From Nocardia sp. alder85J (GTDB lineage: Bacteria > Actinomycetota > Actinomycetes > Mycobacteriales > Mycobacteriaceae), in contig NZ_JAIUCZ020000013.1 of NCBI RefSeq assembly GCF_020176955.2, forward strand, positions 124,001 through 188,000: 64,000 bases of DNA. The letters are read 5' to 3'. This document shows, in pieces, positions 1-8,044 of this stretch. The position numbers and the translations under genes are program-made. Position 1 is the stretch's first letter. Every line of letters starts with the position of its first letter. Below the pieces are notes generated by a model, which worked only from the letters and a program-made list of their open reading frames with translations, searched no databases and was not told where the DNA came from.

Positions 1-54
1 GTGCGCTTCCCGTTTCGTCGCGACGATGATCTTCGTGCCGTAGGTGGCGTGCAT
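1..54 (-). CDS. Possible divergent gene, N-terminal fragment (runs off the window)
   Basis: An open frame begins with ATG at 54 on the minus strand and stays open to the window edge (18 codons, MHATYGTKIIVATKREAH). It lies head to head with the PadR gene. No clear ribosome binding site precedes it and the visible part is too short to name. It is kept only because a divergent partner beside a PadR regulator is common. Confidence 0.35.
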   Translation of the reverse strand, partial: MHATYGTKIIVATKREAH

Positions 55-64
55 CTTGACATAC

Positions 65-90
65 GAGACTACTAACGCGAGAGTAGTCTC
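65..90. promoter_or_regulatory. Inverted repeat directly before padR start (probable autoregulatory operator)
   Basis: GAGACTACT at 65-73 and AGTAGTCTC at 82-90 are a perfect 9-bp inverted repeat with an 8-nt spacer. It ends at the base before the ATG of the PadR gene, so no room remains for a Shine-Dalgarno and the transcript may be leaderless. PadR proteins usually bind such dyads to repress themselves and a neighbour, so this is the natural operator candidate. Binding is inferred. Confidence 0.6.
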
Positions 91-639
91 ATGAGTGTCA
101 GTAGATTGTTCGTCCTGAGCACGCTTGCGGAGCGTGGGCCGATGCACGGGCATCAGATGCGCTTACAGGTCGCCGAGGACCGAGCGGAGAGCTGGACCGA
201 TATCAAGCCCGGAGCGATGTATGGGGTTTTGACTCGCCTGGTACGTGAGGGCCTGGTCGAGGAGATGCGTACCGAACGGCAGGGCAACTACCCCGAGCGC
301 ACGATCTACCGGATCACCCCCGAGGGCCGGCGCGCACTGGAGACCCTGCACGATCAGATGCTCCGGACCGTGGTGGTGGCCACCGATCCGTTCGACCTCG
401 CGTTGGCGCACAGCGGCACGGTGCCCGAGGACATCCTCCAGGAAATCACCCGTGCGCGGCTGCTCGAACTCAATGCTTCGCTGGCCACTGCCGAAAGCCG
501 GTTGGCCGGTGCGCGGCCTTGGTTGAGCACGGCCGAGAAATTGGTGGCCGAGCATCAGATCGCGCGGCTGCGCACCGAAATCGCCTGGCACGAGCAATTG
601 CGCGACAACGTCGCGAAGATCGCACACGAAGGAGCCTGA
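91..639 (+). CDS. PadR-family transcriptional regulator
   Basis: The 182-residue protein has the PadR layout: an N-terminal winged helix (about residues 5-85, with the MHGHQMR and GAMYGVLTRL segments typical of the family) and a C-terminal helical Vir-like domain (about 95-175) used for dimerisation. It is the first gene of a plus-strand run, one base from the NmrA-type gene, so it probably regulates that run and itself through the dyad at 65-90. The inducing ligand cannot be read from the sequence. Confidence 0.9.
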   Translation: MSVSRLFVLSTLAERGPMHGHQMRLQVAEDRAESWTDIKPGAMYGVLTRLVREGLVEEMRTERQGNYPERTIYRITPEGRRALETLHDQMLRTVVVATDPFDLALAHSGTVPEDILQEITRARLLELNASLATAESRLAGARPWLSTAEKLVAEHQIARLRTEIAWHEQLRDNVAKIAHEGA

Positions 640-640
640 C

Positions 641-1507
641 ATGTCGGTATTGGTTACCGGTGCCACCGGGACTGTCGGCCGATTGGTCGTCGCGCGGCTG
701 GCCCGGTCCGGGCTCGCGGTCAAGGCCGTGGCCCGCCGTCCCGGCCGTGTCGAATTCCCCAGCGGTGTCACCCCGGTTGCGGCCGATCTCGACGACCGGG
801 GTGCGGTGCGTGCCGCGCTCGCCGAGGTGGATCGGGTGTTCCTGCTGACGACCGGTCCGCAGGGGCCGCGGCAGGACCGCATCGTTGCCGAGGCAGCCGC
901 ACTGGCCGGCGTCGATTATGTGGTCAAGCTGTCGGTCCTGGGCATCAGTGAAGGCGCGGACGATCCGATCACCCGGTGGCATCGGAAAGGTGAGGAGGCC
1001 GTGGAGGAGTCGGGACTCGCGCACTCGTTCCTGCGCGCCGGGGGCTTCATGAGCAACACCCTCGCCTGGGCATCGGCGATCGCCGGATACGGCACGGTGG
1101 AAACACCTTTCGCCGATCTGCCGTTCGCGGCGATCGCACCGGAGGACATCGCGGACGTCGCCGCGGCCCTGCTGACCGGACGGCCGAGCGGTGGCACGAA
1201 CTATGCGCTGGCCGGGCCGGAAACGATCACCCCGCGCGAGCAGGCCGCCGTGCTGGCCGGCCTGCTCGACACCGCTGTTCGCGTGGTCGACCTCGACCCA
1301 GGCCGGGCTCAGGAACGGATGGTCGGCTACGGCATGCCACCGGAAACCGCTGCCGCCGTCCTCGCAACCCTCGCAGGTCCCGCGCACGGGTACGGCCGGA
1401 CCCCGACGACAGACGTGGAATCGGTGACCGGGAAGCCTGCCACCACGTTCCGCGAATGGGCGGCAGCGCACATCGCCGAATTCCACGACCCTGCCCCGGC
1501 CTGGTAG
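641..1507 (+). CDS. NmrA-type NAD(P)-binding protein
   Basis: This 288-residue Rossmann-fold protein of the atypical SDR/NmrA group has a nucleotide-binding motif at the N-terminus (VTGATGTVG) and the family's middle segment DYVVKLSVLG. There is no classical YxxxK pair, so it may be a redox sensor or a reductase. It follows padR with a one-base gap and precedes a SnoaL-like gene, so it is part of the PadR operon. A second NmrA-type gene lies at 2590-3471. Confidence 0.85.
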   Translation: MSVLVTGATGTVGRLVVARLARSGLAVKAVARRPGRVEFPSGVTPVAADLDDRGAVRAALAEVDRVFLLTTGPQGPRQDRIVAEAAALAGVDYVVKLSVLGISEGADDPITRWHRKGEEAVEESGLAHSFLRAGGFMSNTLAWASAIAGYGTVETPFADLPFAAIAPEDIADVAAALLTGRPSGGTNYALAGPETITPREQAAVLAGLLDTAVRVVDLDPGRAQERMVGYGMPPETAAAVLATLAGPAHGYGRTPTTDVESVTGKPATTFREWAAAHIAEFHDPAPAW

Positions 1508-1528
1508 CCGAGATCAAGGAGTAATCCG

Positions 1529-1933
1529 ATGACCACCCTCGTGCCGTCCGACGACGAAACCCGGATCCGCGCCCTGTATCAGCGCATGCTCGACAGCTGG
1601 CAGGATGCCGCCGCCTACGCCGAATGCTTCGCTCCCGACGCCGAGTACATCATCGCCGATGGCATGCTCGAACGCGGCCGGCAGGAAATTATCGACGGCC
1701 ACAAGTTCATCTTCTCCACATGGGCTCGCAACAGTCGGCTCGAAGGACGGATCGACCGAATCCGGTTCCTGACACCAGCCGTCGCGATTCTCACCGCGTA
1801 TGGCCGGATCGCCTACCTCGACCACCGCTTGAGCGATGAGAATGAGCCCACCATCTACACCCTGACCGCGCAGAAAGCCGACGACGACTGGATCTTCGTC
1901 GCCTACCAGAACACTCCGATCGGTGGCCGTTGA
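1529..1933 (+). CDS. SnoaL-like (NTF2-fold) protein
   Basis: The 134-residue protein matches the SnoaL/SgcJ-type NTF2 fold: an N-terminal helix pair (IRALYQRMLDSWQ), the FAPDAEY and ADG strands, and a C-terminal sheet ending VAYQNTP. Such proteins are small-molecule isomerases, hydrolases or binding proteins. Its stop overlaps the start of the next gene by one base, and the next gene is a clear paralogue. Substrate unknown. Confidence 0.8.
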   Translation: MTTLVPSDDETRIRALYQRMLDSWQDAAAYAECFAPDAEYIIADGMLERGRQEIIDGHKFIFSTWARNSRLEGRIDRIRFLTPAVAILTAYGRIAYLDHRLSDENEPTIYTLTAQKADDDWIFVAYQNTPIGGR

Positions 1934-2421
1934 TGCGCCGCACCTTGCTCGCATTCGCGGTCCTCGTCCCGCTCGGTCTGACCGGATGCGCCGATCACGC
2001 GACATCCGCCCCGAGCGATCCGGGCACACACGCGGCCGTGACAGTCGGAGACGAGTCGGCGATCAGGACCCTGTACCGGAGTCTGCTCGACAGTTGGCCC
2101 GATCCCGACGCCTACGCCGCCCACTTCGCAGCGGACGTCGATTACATCATCGCCGACGGCACCATCGAACACGGGCGCGGCGACATCATCGACTGTCATC
2201 ACACGATTTTCGGTACCTGGGCGCGCAACAGCACGCTGGCCGGCGACATCGACAACATTCGTTTCCTGACACCGGACGTGGCGATCATCACCGCCCACGG
2301 TCACATCGTGCTACCCGACAATCCCCGTCCGCCCCGCAATACCGTCTACACCCTCACCACCCACAAAACGGACCGGACCTGGTCCATCGTCGCCTACCAG
2401 AACACCCCCGTCGACGGCTGA
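1933..2421 (+). CDS. SnoaL-like lipoprotein, paralogue of the preceding gene
   Basis: The 162-residue protein starts with a lipoprotein signal (about residues 1-20; lipobox LTGC), then carries the same SnoaL-like domain as the gene before it. Shared blocks include YIIADG, TWARNS, IRFLTP and FVAYQNTP/IVAYQNTP. The ATG overlaps the upstream stop (TGATG), so translation is coupled. It looks like a tandem duplicate that gained an export signal and would act on the outer face of the membrane. Confidence 0.8.
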   Translation: MRRTLLAFAVLVPLGLTGCADHATSAPSDPGTHAAVTVGDESAIRTLYRSLLDSWPDPDAYAAHFAADVDYIIADGTIEHGRGDIIDCHHTIFGTWARNSTLAGDIDNIRFLTPDVAIITAHGHIVLPDNPRPPRNTVYTLTTHKTDRTWSIVAYQNTPVDG

Positions 2422-2533
2422 CCGGCCATCGAACGGCTCCATCGGTGAACCGCGACGTCATCGTGCGATATCCCACGCCCGGCGCCGGCGTCGCCCCGGA
2501 GTACGGGCATTGCCATACAAAGGAGAGTTCGAT

Positions 2534-2593
2534 ATGAAGTTACAGCGGACGATCGCCGGCATCCACGGCGTTGTGCCCGGAGACGGCCGATGA
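2534..2593 (+). CDS. 19-codon open frame coupled to the next gene (possible leader peptide)
   Basis: An ATG at 2534, preceded by a good Shine-Dalgarno (AAAGGAGA, 2518-2526), opens a 19-residue frame (MKLQRTIAGIHGVVPGDGR). Its stop overlaps the ATG of the NmrA-type gene as ATGA. The arrangement suggests translational coupling. The peptide has no recognisable family and may simply serve to load ribosomes for 2590-3471, which has no strong site of its own. Confidence 0.5.
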   Translation: MKLQRTIAGIHGVVPGDGR

Positions 2594-3471
2594 CCATTCT
2601 CGTACTGGGTGCCACCGGGACCGTCGGCACCCATGTCGTCCGGAAGTTGTTGTCGCGCAACGAGACCGTACGTGTCCTCAGTCGTCGCGAAACGGCACGG
2701 CAGTCCTTCCCGAATACGGTGGAATTCGCCATGGGTGACCTGCTGGACCCAGCCACGGCGGCAAAGGCATTCGACGGCGTACATGCGGTATTCCTGCTGA
2801 ATGCGGTGAGCCCGACCGAATCCCACGAAGCACTCGCTGCACTCAACCACGCCCGCGACGCGGGCGTGAGCCGAATCGTGTATCTGTCGGTCCACAAGGT
2901 CGACAACGCACCGACCATCCCACACTGGGGTGCCAAGATCGGCGTCGAGGCAGCGCTGGCAAGCTCGCGAATTCCGTTCACGGTCCTCCGGGCGAACCAT
3001 TTCTTCCAGAACGACCTCTGGGCCGAGCAAGCGATGCGTACCCACGGTATCTACAACCAGCCGATCGGCGGTATCGGACTGTCCCGCGTCGATGCGCACG
3101 ATATCGCCGAGGCAGCGGCGATCACCCTCACCACTCCCGGACATGAGGGCAAGTTCTACGACCTCGTCGGTCCCGAAGTCCTCACCGGCGACTCGACCGC
3201 CGCGATCTGGAGCCGGGCATTCGGTCGGCCGGTCCGCTACGCAGGCGATGACCTCATCGCATGGCAGCGCGCCAACGCCGGCCACCTCCCACCATGGATG
3301 GTTTTCGACCTGGTCAAGATGCACGAATACTTCCAACACGACGGTCTCGTCGCCTCCCCCGAAGCCATCGCCACACTCACCCGGCTACTCGGCCGCCCGC
3401 CCCGCTCACTGGCACAGTTCGCCGCCGAAACCACACACGCACGGCAAGCCCGACCCCACTCTGCGGGTTGA
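2590..3471 (+). CDS. NmrA-type NAD(P)-binding protein
   Basis: This 293-residue atypical SDR opens with the nucleotide-binding segment ILVLGATGTVGTHVV and has the FLLNAVSPTE and VYLSVHKVD segments of the NmrA/HSCARG group. It is the same family as 641-1507 but clearly diverged. The start overlaps the small frame at 2534-2593. A long stem-loop overlaps and follows the stop codon. Function beyond NAD(P) binding cannot be assigned. Confidence 0.85.
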   Translation: MTILVLGATGTVGTHVVRKLLSRNETVRVLSRRETARQSFPNTVEFAMGDLLDPATAAKAFDGVHAVFLLNAVSPTESHEALAALNHARDAGVSRIVYLSVHKVDNAPTIPHWGAKIGVEAALASSRIPFTVLRANHFFQNDLWAEQAMRTHGIYNQPIGGIGLSRVDAHDIAEAAAITLTTPGHEGKFYDLVGPEVLTGDSTAAIWSRAFGRPVRYAGDDLIAWQRANAGHLPPWMVFDLVKMHEYFQHDGLVASPEAIATLTRLLGRPPRSLAQFAAETTHARQARPHSAG

Positions 3472-3512
3472 ATCCCCCGGTACGCCGGAGACTTTGGACC
3501 ACCGGGGGATTC
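3470..3512 (+). terminator. Long stem-loop at the end of the NmrA-type gene
   Basis: A 12-bp perfect inverted repeat (GAATCCCCCGGT at 3470-3481, ACCGGGGGATTC at 3501-3512) with a 19-nt loop begins inside the stop codon at 3469-3471. There is no T-run after it, as is common for actinobacterial terminators. Confidence 0.6.
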
Positions 3513-3956
3513 GGTTCGTCTTCGACTACCCGCCACCGGAGATTCATCGCCGGCGGCGACCTGTTCACTCGTGGTGGATGGGCGGGCATCGGGGCCGGCG
3601 ATCAGTAATCTTTGTGCCCGATAGCATCTCCGACCTACCAGGGTGCGCGCCGCCACTGAACCGTCGATGTCCGTCCGGGACCAGGGGCCGCCTGTAGCGT
3701 CCGACGCCTGGTACGCCGCCGCCCATCCGCCATGGGAGGAGCGAATCATCAGGCAAGGCTGCGGCGAAAGTCATTGATATCGCGTGAAGTACCACAGGCG
3801 GCGATCAGCTGTGCCGACGACAGGCTGATCGGCTCGTCGTGTGGGGGCACTGTGACGGCGATATCCTGGCCGTGTGCGCGAGGACGGTCGCGCGCATCGC
3901 AGCAGCCACCGCGTTCGCGTTGGGAAACCAGATGTACGAATCAGCCGGGGGCGGGC
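3513..3956. other. Intergenic stretch with no supported gene
   Basis: About 440 bases with no convincing coding frame or RNA gene. The frame of the following metallopeptidase is open upstream to about 3732, but that extension is low-complexity and lacks a start signal. It must hold the promoter of the 3957 gene, but no clear -35/-10 pair was recognised. Confidence 0.4.
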
Positions 3957-4835
3957 ATGATCAATAACGTCGTGCAGATATTGCGGGATGCGCTCCACGC
4001 CACCAGAAGCGCGATGGAAAACGGCGTCAACGCTATCGAGCGAGAATACCGTGACAAATCCGGGGCGCTTCGCGACGCGTCCGAAAATTTCGTATCGGAC
4101 GACCTGCGCGGTGCAGCGGATATCCGCAACCCCAGTTTTTCTCAGCCCGACCACGAGGCGACCGGCCCTATACCCCGGATTCCGTATCCGTCGGAAGTCA
4201 CACCCGAACGAGCTGGCCTCGGGAGCCAAGTAGACGAGTTGACTGCTCTTTCACCGACATTGAGTGCCGACGTACGTGAGATCCTGAATGATGGCTGGAC
4301 GATCCGTTACGACAACATCGGTGGTGGCGCCTATTCGAATCGCCAGAACAGAGAAATCATCTTCGATGAAGGCATGCGGGACGGTGATCCGGGCCCGGTG
4401 GTCAGAGCATTGGCTCACGAGGTAGGCCACGCTCGTCGGGCAGCGTATCAGCCGAGGCCGGTGCGATACGAGGGCCAGTCGCGTGAAATGTGGGTGCGGG
4501 AGAGCGTTTTCGAGCACTTGCGAGACGAGGGCGAAGCAGCGCTCGTGGAAGCACAGGTCACGCGCGAGATCGCCGAGGCAGGTGGTCCGCGGCTTCGGGT
4601 TTCCGGCAGATACGGAGCCCGGTACGAGGACATCTACGAACGGCACATGCGAGGGGAACTGACCCGAGACGACGCCCGCTACCAATGTGCGAAGTGGTAT
4701 GCGGATGAATCGAGAAGCGGTAAGGGACAGAACTACCGATCCTACTACGAGGAGATCTACAACAGAGATTTCACAGAAATGGGCTTGGGTGCCTTGGAAC
4801 GCAAGTACCGAAACGGTTCCGAAGATACATCCTGA
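3957..4835 (+). CDS. Putative zinc metallopeptidase-like protein (HEVGH)
   Basis: This 292-residue protein has an N-terminal helical region (about residues 1-45, amphipathic, WXG100-like in size) and a middle domain with ALAHEVGHARR, an HExxH zinc signature, near residue 150. The C-terminal half is charged. There is no signal peptide. HExxH domains joined to a helical N-terminus occur among secreted effectors and polymorphic toxins of Actinobacteria, so a toxin or effector role is possible. The third zinc ligand was not identified. ATG at 3957 is chosen because the upstream frame has no credible content. Confidence 0.55.
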   Translation: MINNVVQILRDALHATRSAMENGVNAIEREYRDKSGALRDASENFVSDDLRGAADIRNPSFSQPDHEATGPIPRIPYPSEVTPERAGLGSQVDELTALSPTLSADVREILNDGWTIRYDNIGGGAYSNRQNREIIFDEGMRDGDPGPVVRALAHEVGHARRAAYQPRPVRYEGQSREMWVRESVFEHLRDEGEAALVEAQVTREIAEAGGPRLRVSGRYGARYEDIYERHMRGELTRDDARYQCAKWYADESRSGKGQNYRSYYEEIYNRDFTEMGLGALERKYRNGSEDTS

Positions 4836-5786
4836 TTCAGGACCTCGCGACCTGCGCCCGGTCGCAATAAGGGCGGACAGTGACCGAGCTGCGGCTGACA
4901 TTTCGGTGGATTGTTCGTGTCCACCGGATAGCCACGGATTCGGTATCTCCATATCGACGAGTGCCGCGGTGCTGTGCAGCATGGCGATGTGGTCGAGGAG
5001 TACTGCACGGCGGTCGCGTCCATCGGTCGGGATCAGGCCGCCGTCCGCGGTGGCGCGGCGCATCGCGCGTCGTAGCCGGGCTTGTGCTCGGCGGATCTTG
5101 CGGGTGCTCGGATGGTCGGTGGCACGGAGCACTCGTGCGTCGTCGACGGCCAGCGCGACCGCGATCAGGCTGCGCTGGGCCGCGTCGTCGGAGGCGGTGC
5201 GTACCGGGTCGGGGTCGGCGAGCCGGAGCCGGACCAGTAGCCGTTGCGGGGCCAGGCGCCAGTTGATGCGCGGGGTGTCACCGGTGCGCAGGCGGCGCTC
5301 CAGGGCCATGCTGCGTTCCCAGCCCCACGCAGCGACCAGGGGTGCGGTGAGCCGGATGAGCAAGGTGCCCAGATTGTCGGCCTCGGTCGCCGACAGGATC
5401 CCACTCAGCGAGGTCAGCACCCACATCGCGATCCCGTCGGCGCCAGCAGGGCCGGTGACGCGTTGTGCCGTGCGCGCACGTATGGCGCTGGTGACGGTCA
5501 TCGTCTCCAAGAATCCGAAGAACATCACGCGCAGCACAGGTGCCAGGTGCAGCGTGTCCTGCATGAAGATCCACATGCCCTGCGCGCTGACCGCGGTGGC
5601 GATCGCCGCGGCCAGCAGCGTGCCCGCTTTCTCGCCAGAGCACCATTTCCGGCGTGCCGCAGTGCGGATGAGCCGGTAGACGGCCAGCGCGATGGCGAGC
5701 GTGACGAACGCCGCCATGCCGAGGTGGATCGGGTGCCGGTTCGCCACGGCCAGCATGTGCTGAATGTCGTTTCCGGTCGCGGTCAT
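4251..5786 (-). CDS. DUF2637/SpdB2-like membrane protein; C-terminal part runs antisense to the metallopeptidase gene
   Basis: From ATG at 5786 the protein has about four hydrophobic segments (residues about 20-40, 50-75, 85-110 and 125-160), then an Arg-rich cytosolic region. This resembles the DUF2637/Spd-type proteins of actinobacterial mobile elements. Residues after about 317 correspond to the strand opposite the metallopeptidase (4251-4835) and have no protein-like pattern. The original C-terminus was therefore probably lost by recombination near 4840-4870, and the frame now stays open by chance. It belongs with the integrase at 6048-7064 as element debris. Confidence 0.5.
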   Translation of the reverse strand: MTATGNDIQHMLAVANRHPIHLGMAAFVTLAIALAVYRLIRTAARRKWCSGEKAGTLLAAAIATAVSAQGMWIFMQDTLHLAPVLRVMFFGFLETMTVTSAIRARTAQRVTGPAGADGIAMWVLTSLSGILSATEADNLGTLLIRLTAPLVAAWGWERSMALERRLRTGDTPRINWRLAPQRLLVRLRLADPDPVRTASDDAAQRSLIAVALAVDDARVLRATDHPSTRKIRRAQARLRRAMRRATADGGLIPTDGRDRRAVLLDHIAMLHSTAALVDMEIPNPWLSGGHEQSTEMSAAARSLSALIATGRRSRGPESGCIFGTVSVLAFQGTQAHFCEISVVDLLVVGSVVLSLTASRFIRIPLRTLVAGVVSGQFPSHVPFVDVLVPGSVSAGNPKPRTTCLGDLARDLCFHERCFALVSQVLENALPHPHFTRLALVSHRPRLIRCPTSVAYLVSQCSDHRARITVPHAFIEDDFSVLAIRIGATTDVVVTDRPAIIQDLTYVGTQCR

Positions 5787-6047
5787 CGCACGCTCCCAGT
5801 CCGGTGCGCCTTGCGACGGATGGTCGCCGCATGTACTTCCGCGACGATAATCGTTGCTGCCCAATTGATTTCGCGAAGAGTTCGTGAACTCGACCGCATC
5901 GGAATGGCTTGCCCTCGATTCCGGCGGATCGGTAGGAATGCGCTTACCCACCCAGTGGCCGGTGGGGGGATGTCGGGAGAGTGGTGCATCGAAAAGCGGC
6001 CGGGCGGTTCATACATGACGAATGTCCTTCGCAAGTAGTCGGATTCA

Positions 6048-7064
6048 TCACTCGGTGGCGGCGAGCGGGTGTGCCTCGCCGGTGATGGTCGCCAAGGCAA
6101 GGGCGACCTCCTCGAGACCGGCACGCGTGTAGATGACGGTGCTGCCATCGGATTTGCTTTCGGCGTGGCCGGCATAGGCGCGGGCGACGGCGAATCCGAG
6201 ATTGCGCTCCACCCATGTTGCCGTGGTGTGCCGCAGCCAGTGGGTGGTGATCTGTTGTTTCTCCACCCAGGGCAGTTCCAGTCCGATGCGGGTCCACAGA
6301 CCGTCGTAGCGGCGGCGCGTGATCGGTTTGCCGCTGCGGTATCGCAGCAGCTGCTCACCCTGGACGGCGTTGCGGGTGTGCGCGTGGTGGACGAGGTGCG
6401 TCATCAGCGTCGGCGAGATCGGTTGCCACCGAGAGGTTTTGCCTTTCTCGCGCAGGAAGATCAGGCATTGGTCCGGGTCGAGGTCTTCCGGTCGCAACGC
6501 CAGTGCGCCGCCGCGGCGGCAGGCGGTCTCGATGTGCAGTCGCAGCAGCAGGGTGTCGAGGTCCGGGTCGTTGCCGGTGGTCGCGGCAACGCGGGTGATC
6601 TCCGCGATCTGTTCCAGCGGCAGGCCGCGACGTGTAGAGGCGACCCGCCGTGGCTTGGGCACCCGTCTGGCGGGGTTGTCGCCGGGCCGGATCAGTCCGT
6701 CGTTCTCGGCGTGTTTGTACACGAACCGCAGGGCGCTGACCATGGACTCGGCGGCCCCTCGGCCGTCGCGGGCGTTGCGATCCTGCTTGGCGTCCCGGCG
6801 TGCGGCGTCCCGGATCTCGGTGACATCGGCGACGGACGGTTCGTCGATGCGGCGGGCACCCCACTCACGTTCGAGGCGTCTCCAATGCGTGTTGTACGTC
6901 TTCAGCGTGGCCGCCGACACCACCCGGTCCCGCACTACAGGGATGTACTCGGCGAACGTCGGTGCCGCCGGGCGGACATCCAGCAGATCCGCGGGAGTTA
7001 TGCCCATGCGCGCCAACAACATTCGGGCGGCATCCAGCTCGGCATCGGTCACCGGTGCGGTCAC
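6048..7064 (-). CDS. Tyrosine recombinase / integrase
   Basis: The 338-residue protein has a SAM-like core-binding domain (about 35-120) and a catalytic domain (about 150-325). Catalytic residues visible are the first Arg in ETACRRGG, the HWLRHTTATW box (His and second Arg), a His in YAGHAES, and the Tyr in VIYTR, so it looks active. It starts in a 4-base overlap with the AbrB-like gene. It probably mobilised an older element, of which the DUF2637-like gene is a remnant. No attachment repeat was recognised nearby. Confidence 0.88.
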   Translation of the reverse strand: MTAPVTDAELDAARMLLARMGITPADLLDVRPAAPTFAEYIPVVRDRVVSAATLKTYNTHWRRLEREWGARRIDEPSVADVTEIRDAARRDAKQDRNARDGRGAAESMVSALRFVYKHAENDGLIRPGDNPARRVPKPRRVASTRRGLPLEQIAEITRVAATTGNDPDLDTLLLRLHIETACRRGGALALRPEDLDPDQCLIFLREKGKTSRWQPISPTLMTHLVHHAHTRNAVQGEQLLRYRSGKPITRRRYDGLWTRIGLELPWVEKQQITTHWLRHTTATWVERNLGFAVARAYAGHAESKSDGSTVIYTRAGLEEVALALATITGEAHPLAATE

Positions 7065-7426
7065 GACCGCTCACCCCTGTCGATCTCCGCGGCGATACCG
7101 GCGACGAGTGCGTGCAAGGGCGTCTGGCAGAGGACGATCAACCGATTCGAATCGGGATAGGCGGCCAGCAACACCCGATGACCGATCTGCAATCCCGCAG
7201 ATCGGCGGATCGCAGCGGGAATCTGGAGCTGCCCGTTACGCGAGATCGCATATCCGCCAGGCGTTTCGACGGCGAGTATCCCCGGCCGGACCACCCGGAT
7301 ATCGATCGGTGTGCCCGATGCCCAGCCCAGCGAGCCGAGCACGGCCCGTTCGGCGATACGGCCATTGTGATTGACCAGCACCGAGCCGAACACAACCCGG
7401 ACCTGGCTCAGGGACGTGGCCGGCAT
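7061..7426 (-). CDS. AbrB/SpoVT-like DNA-binding protein coupled to the integrase
   Basis: This protein of about 121 residues has a swapped-hairpin AbrB-type domain in its second half (GGYAISRNGQLQIPAAIRR, then LLAAYPDSNRLIVL). The ATG at 7426 is preferred over 7468 because GGAGG lies 13 bases upstream. The gene ends in an ATGA overlap with the integrase, so the two are co-translated and it may control integration. AbrB-like plus tyrosine integrase is a recurring actinobacterial pair. Confidence 0.75.
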   Translation of the reverse strand: MPATSLSQVRVVFGSVLVNHNGRIAERAVLGSLGWASGTPIDIRVVRPGILAVETPGGYAISRNGQLQIPAAIRRSAGLQIGHRVLLAAYPDSNRLIVLCQTPLHALVAGIAAEIDRGERS

Positions 7427-7548
7427 CACGGCCAACCGGCCTCCACGCAGCCGCCGCTGCGGCATCACCGAGGCCGATGTTTCGGCGTCAGCAGCCGATG
7501 AGAGAGCGGAATATGCGGGAGACCCGCCAGTGGGAGGAGTACCCGGAC

Positions 7549-7572
7549 CGTGTTCTAAGGCACTAGAACACG
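7549..7572. promoter_or_regulatory. Perfect inverted repeat between divergent genes
   Basis: CGTGTTCTA (7549-7557) and TAGAACACG (7564-7572) form a perfect 9-bp inverted repeat with a 6-bp spacer. It sits between the minus-strand AbrB-like/integrase pair and the plus-strand HTH gene, a natural operator position. Which of the two DNA-binding proteins uses it is unknown. Confidence 0.6.
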
Positions 7573-7615
7573 AAACACGGTTTGTCTGATTGCGAGCAGA
7601 GAAAGGGTGCGGTTT

Positions 7616-8044
7616 GTGAGGTCGTACTGCAATCTTAAAAGCGCAGGACAGGGGCTTTCAGCCCTGTTAGCGGAGGCGCGGACCGAAGCTGAACAAGGCG
7701 TAGAGCGGCCAGTCTCACAACCACCAGCCCATGCACGGCGGCTGTCGGATGAGGAGAAGGCAGCGCTGGCCAATGACTACCGGCGCGGGATGACGGTCTA
7801 CGAGTTGGCCGAGAAGTTCTCGATTCAGCGGCAGACGGTGAGCAAGCACCTTCATGCCTCGGGTGTAACGATGCGGCAGCAGGGGTTGAGTGAGGCGCAG
7901 GTTGAACGAGCAGTGGAGCTATACGTTGAGGAACGGCTGACGCTGAAGCAGGTCGGAGCCAAGCTCGGGGCGGATGCCGGGACGGTGCGGTTGGCACTGT
8001 TGCGGCGAGGGGTGAGGATGCGGGCGGCGGTGGCAAAGCAATGA
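7616..8044 (+). CDS. Double helix-turn-helix protein
   Basis: The protein of about 142 residues carries two successive HTH units, LSDEEKAALANDYRRGMTVY... and LSEAQVERAVELYVEE..., of the type found at the C-terminus of resolvases and in the IS-linked HTH family. GTG at 7616 is preferred over GTG 7607 because GAAAGG is at a proper distance. It is divergent from the AbrB-like gene across the 7549-7572 dyad. It is probably a regulator of the neighbouring element; the target is unknown. Confidence 0.7.
   Translation: MRSYCNLKSAGQGLSALLAEARTEAEQGVERPVSQPPAHARRLSDEEKAALANDYRRGMTVYELAEKFSIQRQTVSKHLHASGVTMRQQGLSEAQVERAVELYVEERLTLKQVGAKLGADAGTVRLALLRRGVRMRAAVAKQ

Noticed and set aside
4847..4865. GCGACC/GGTCGC stem-loop after the metallopeptidase gene as a terminator
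   Set aside because: Only six base pairs with no T-run; too weak to annotate.
6069..7374. Long plus-strand open frames opposite the tyrosine integrase
   Set aside because: No protein-like pattern; the minus strand carries the catalytic motifs.
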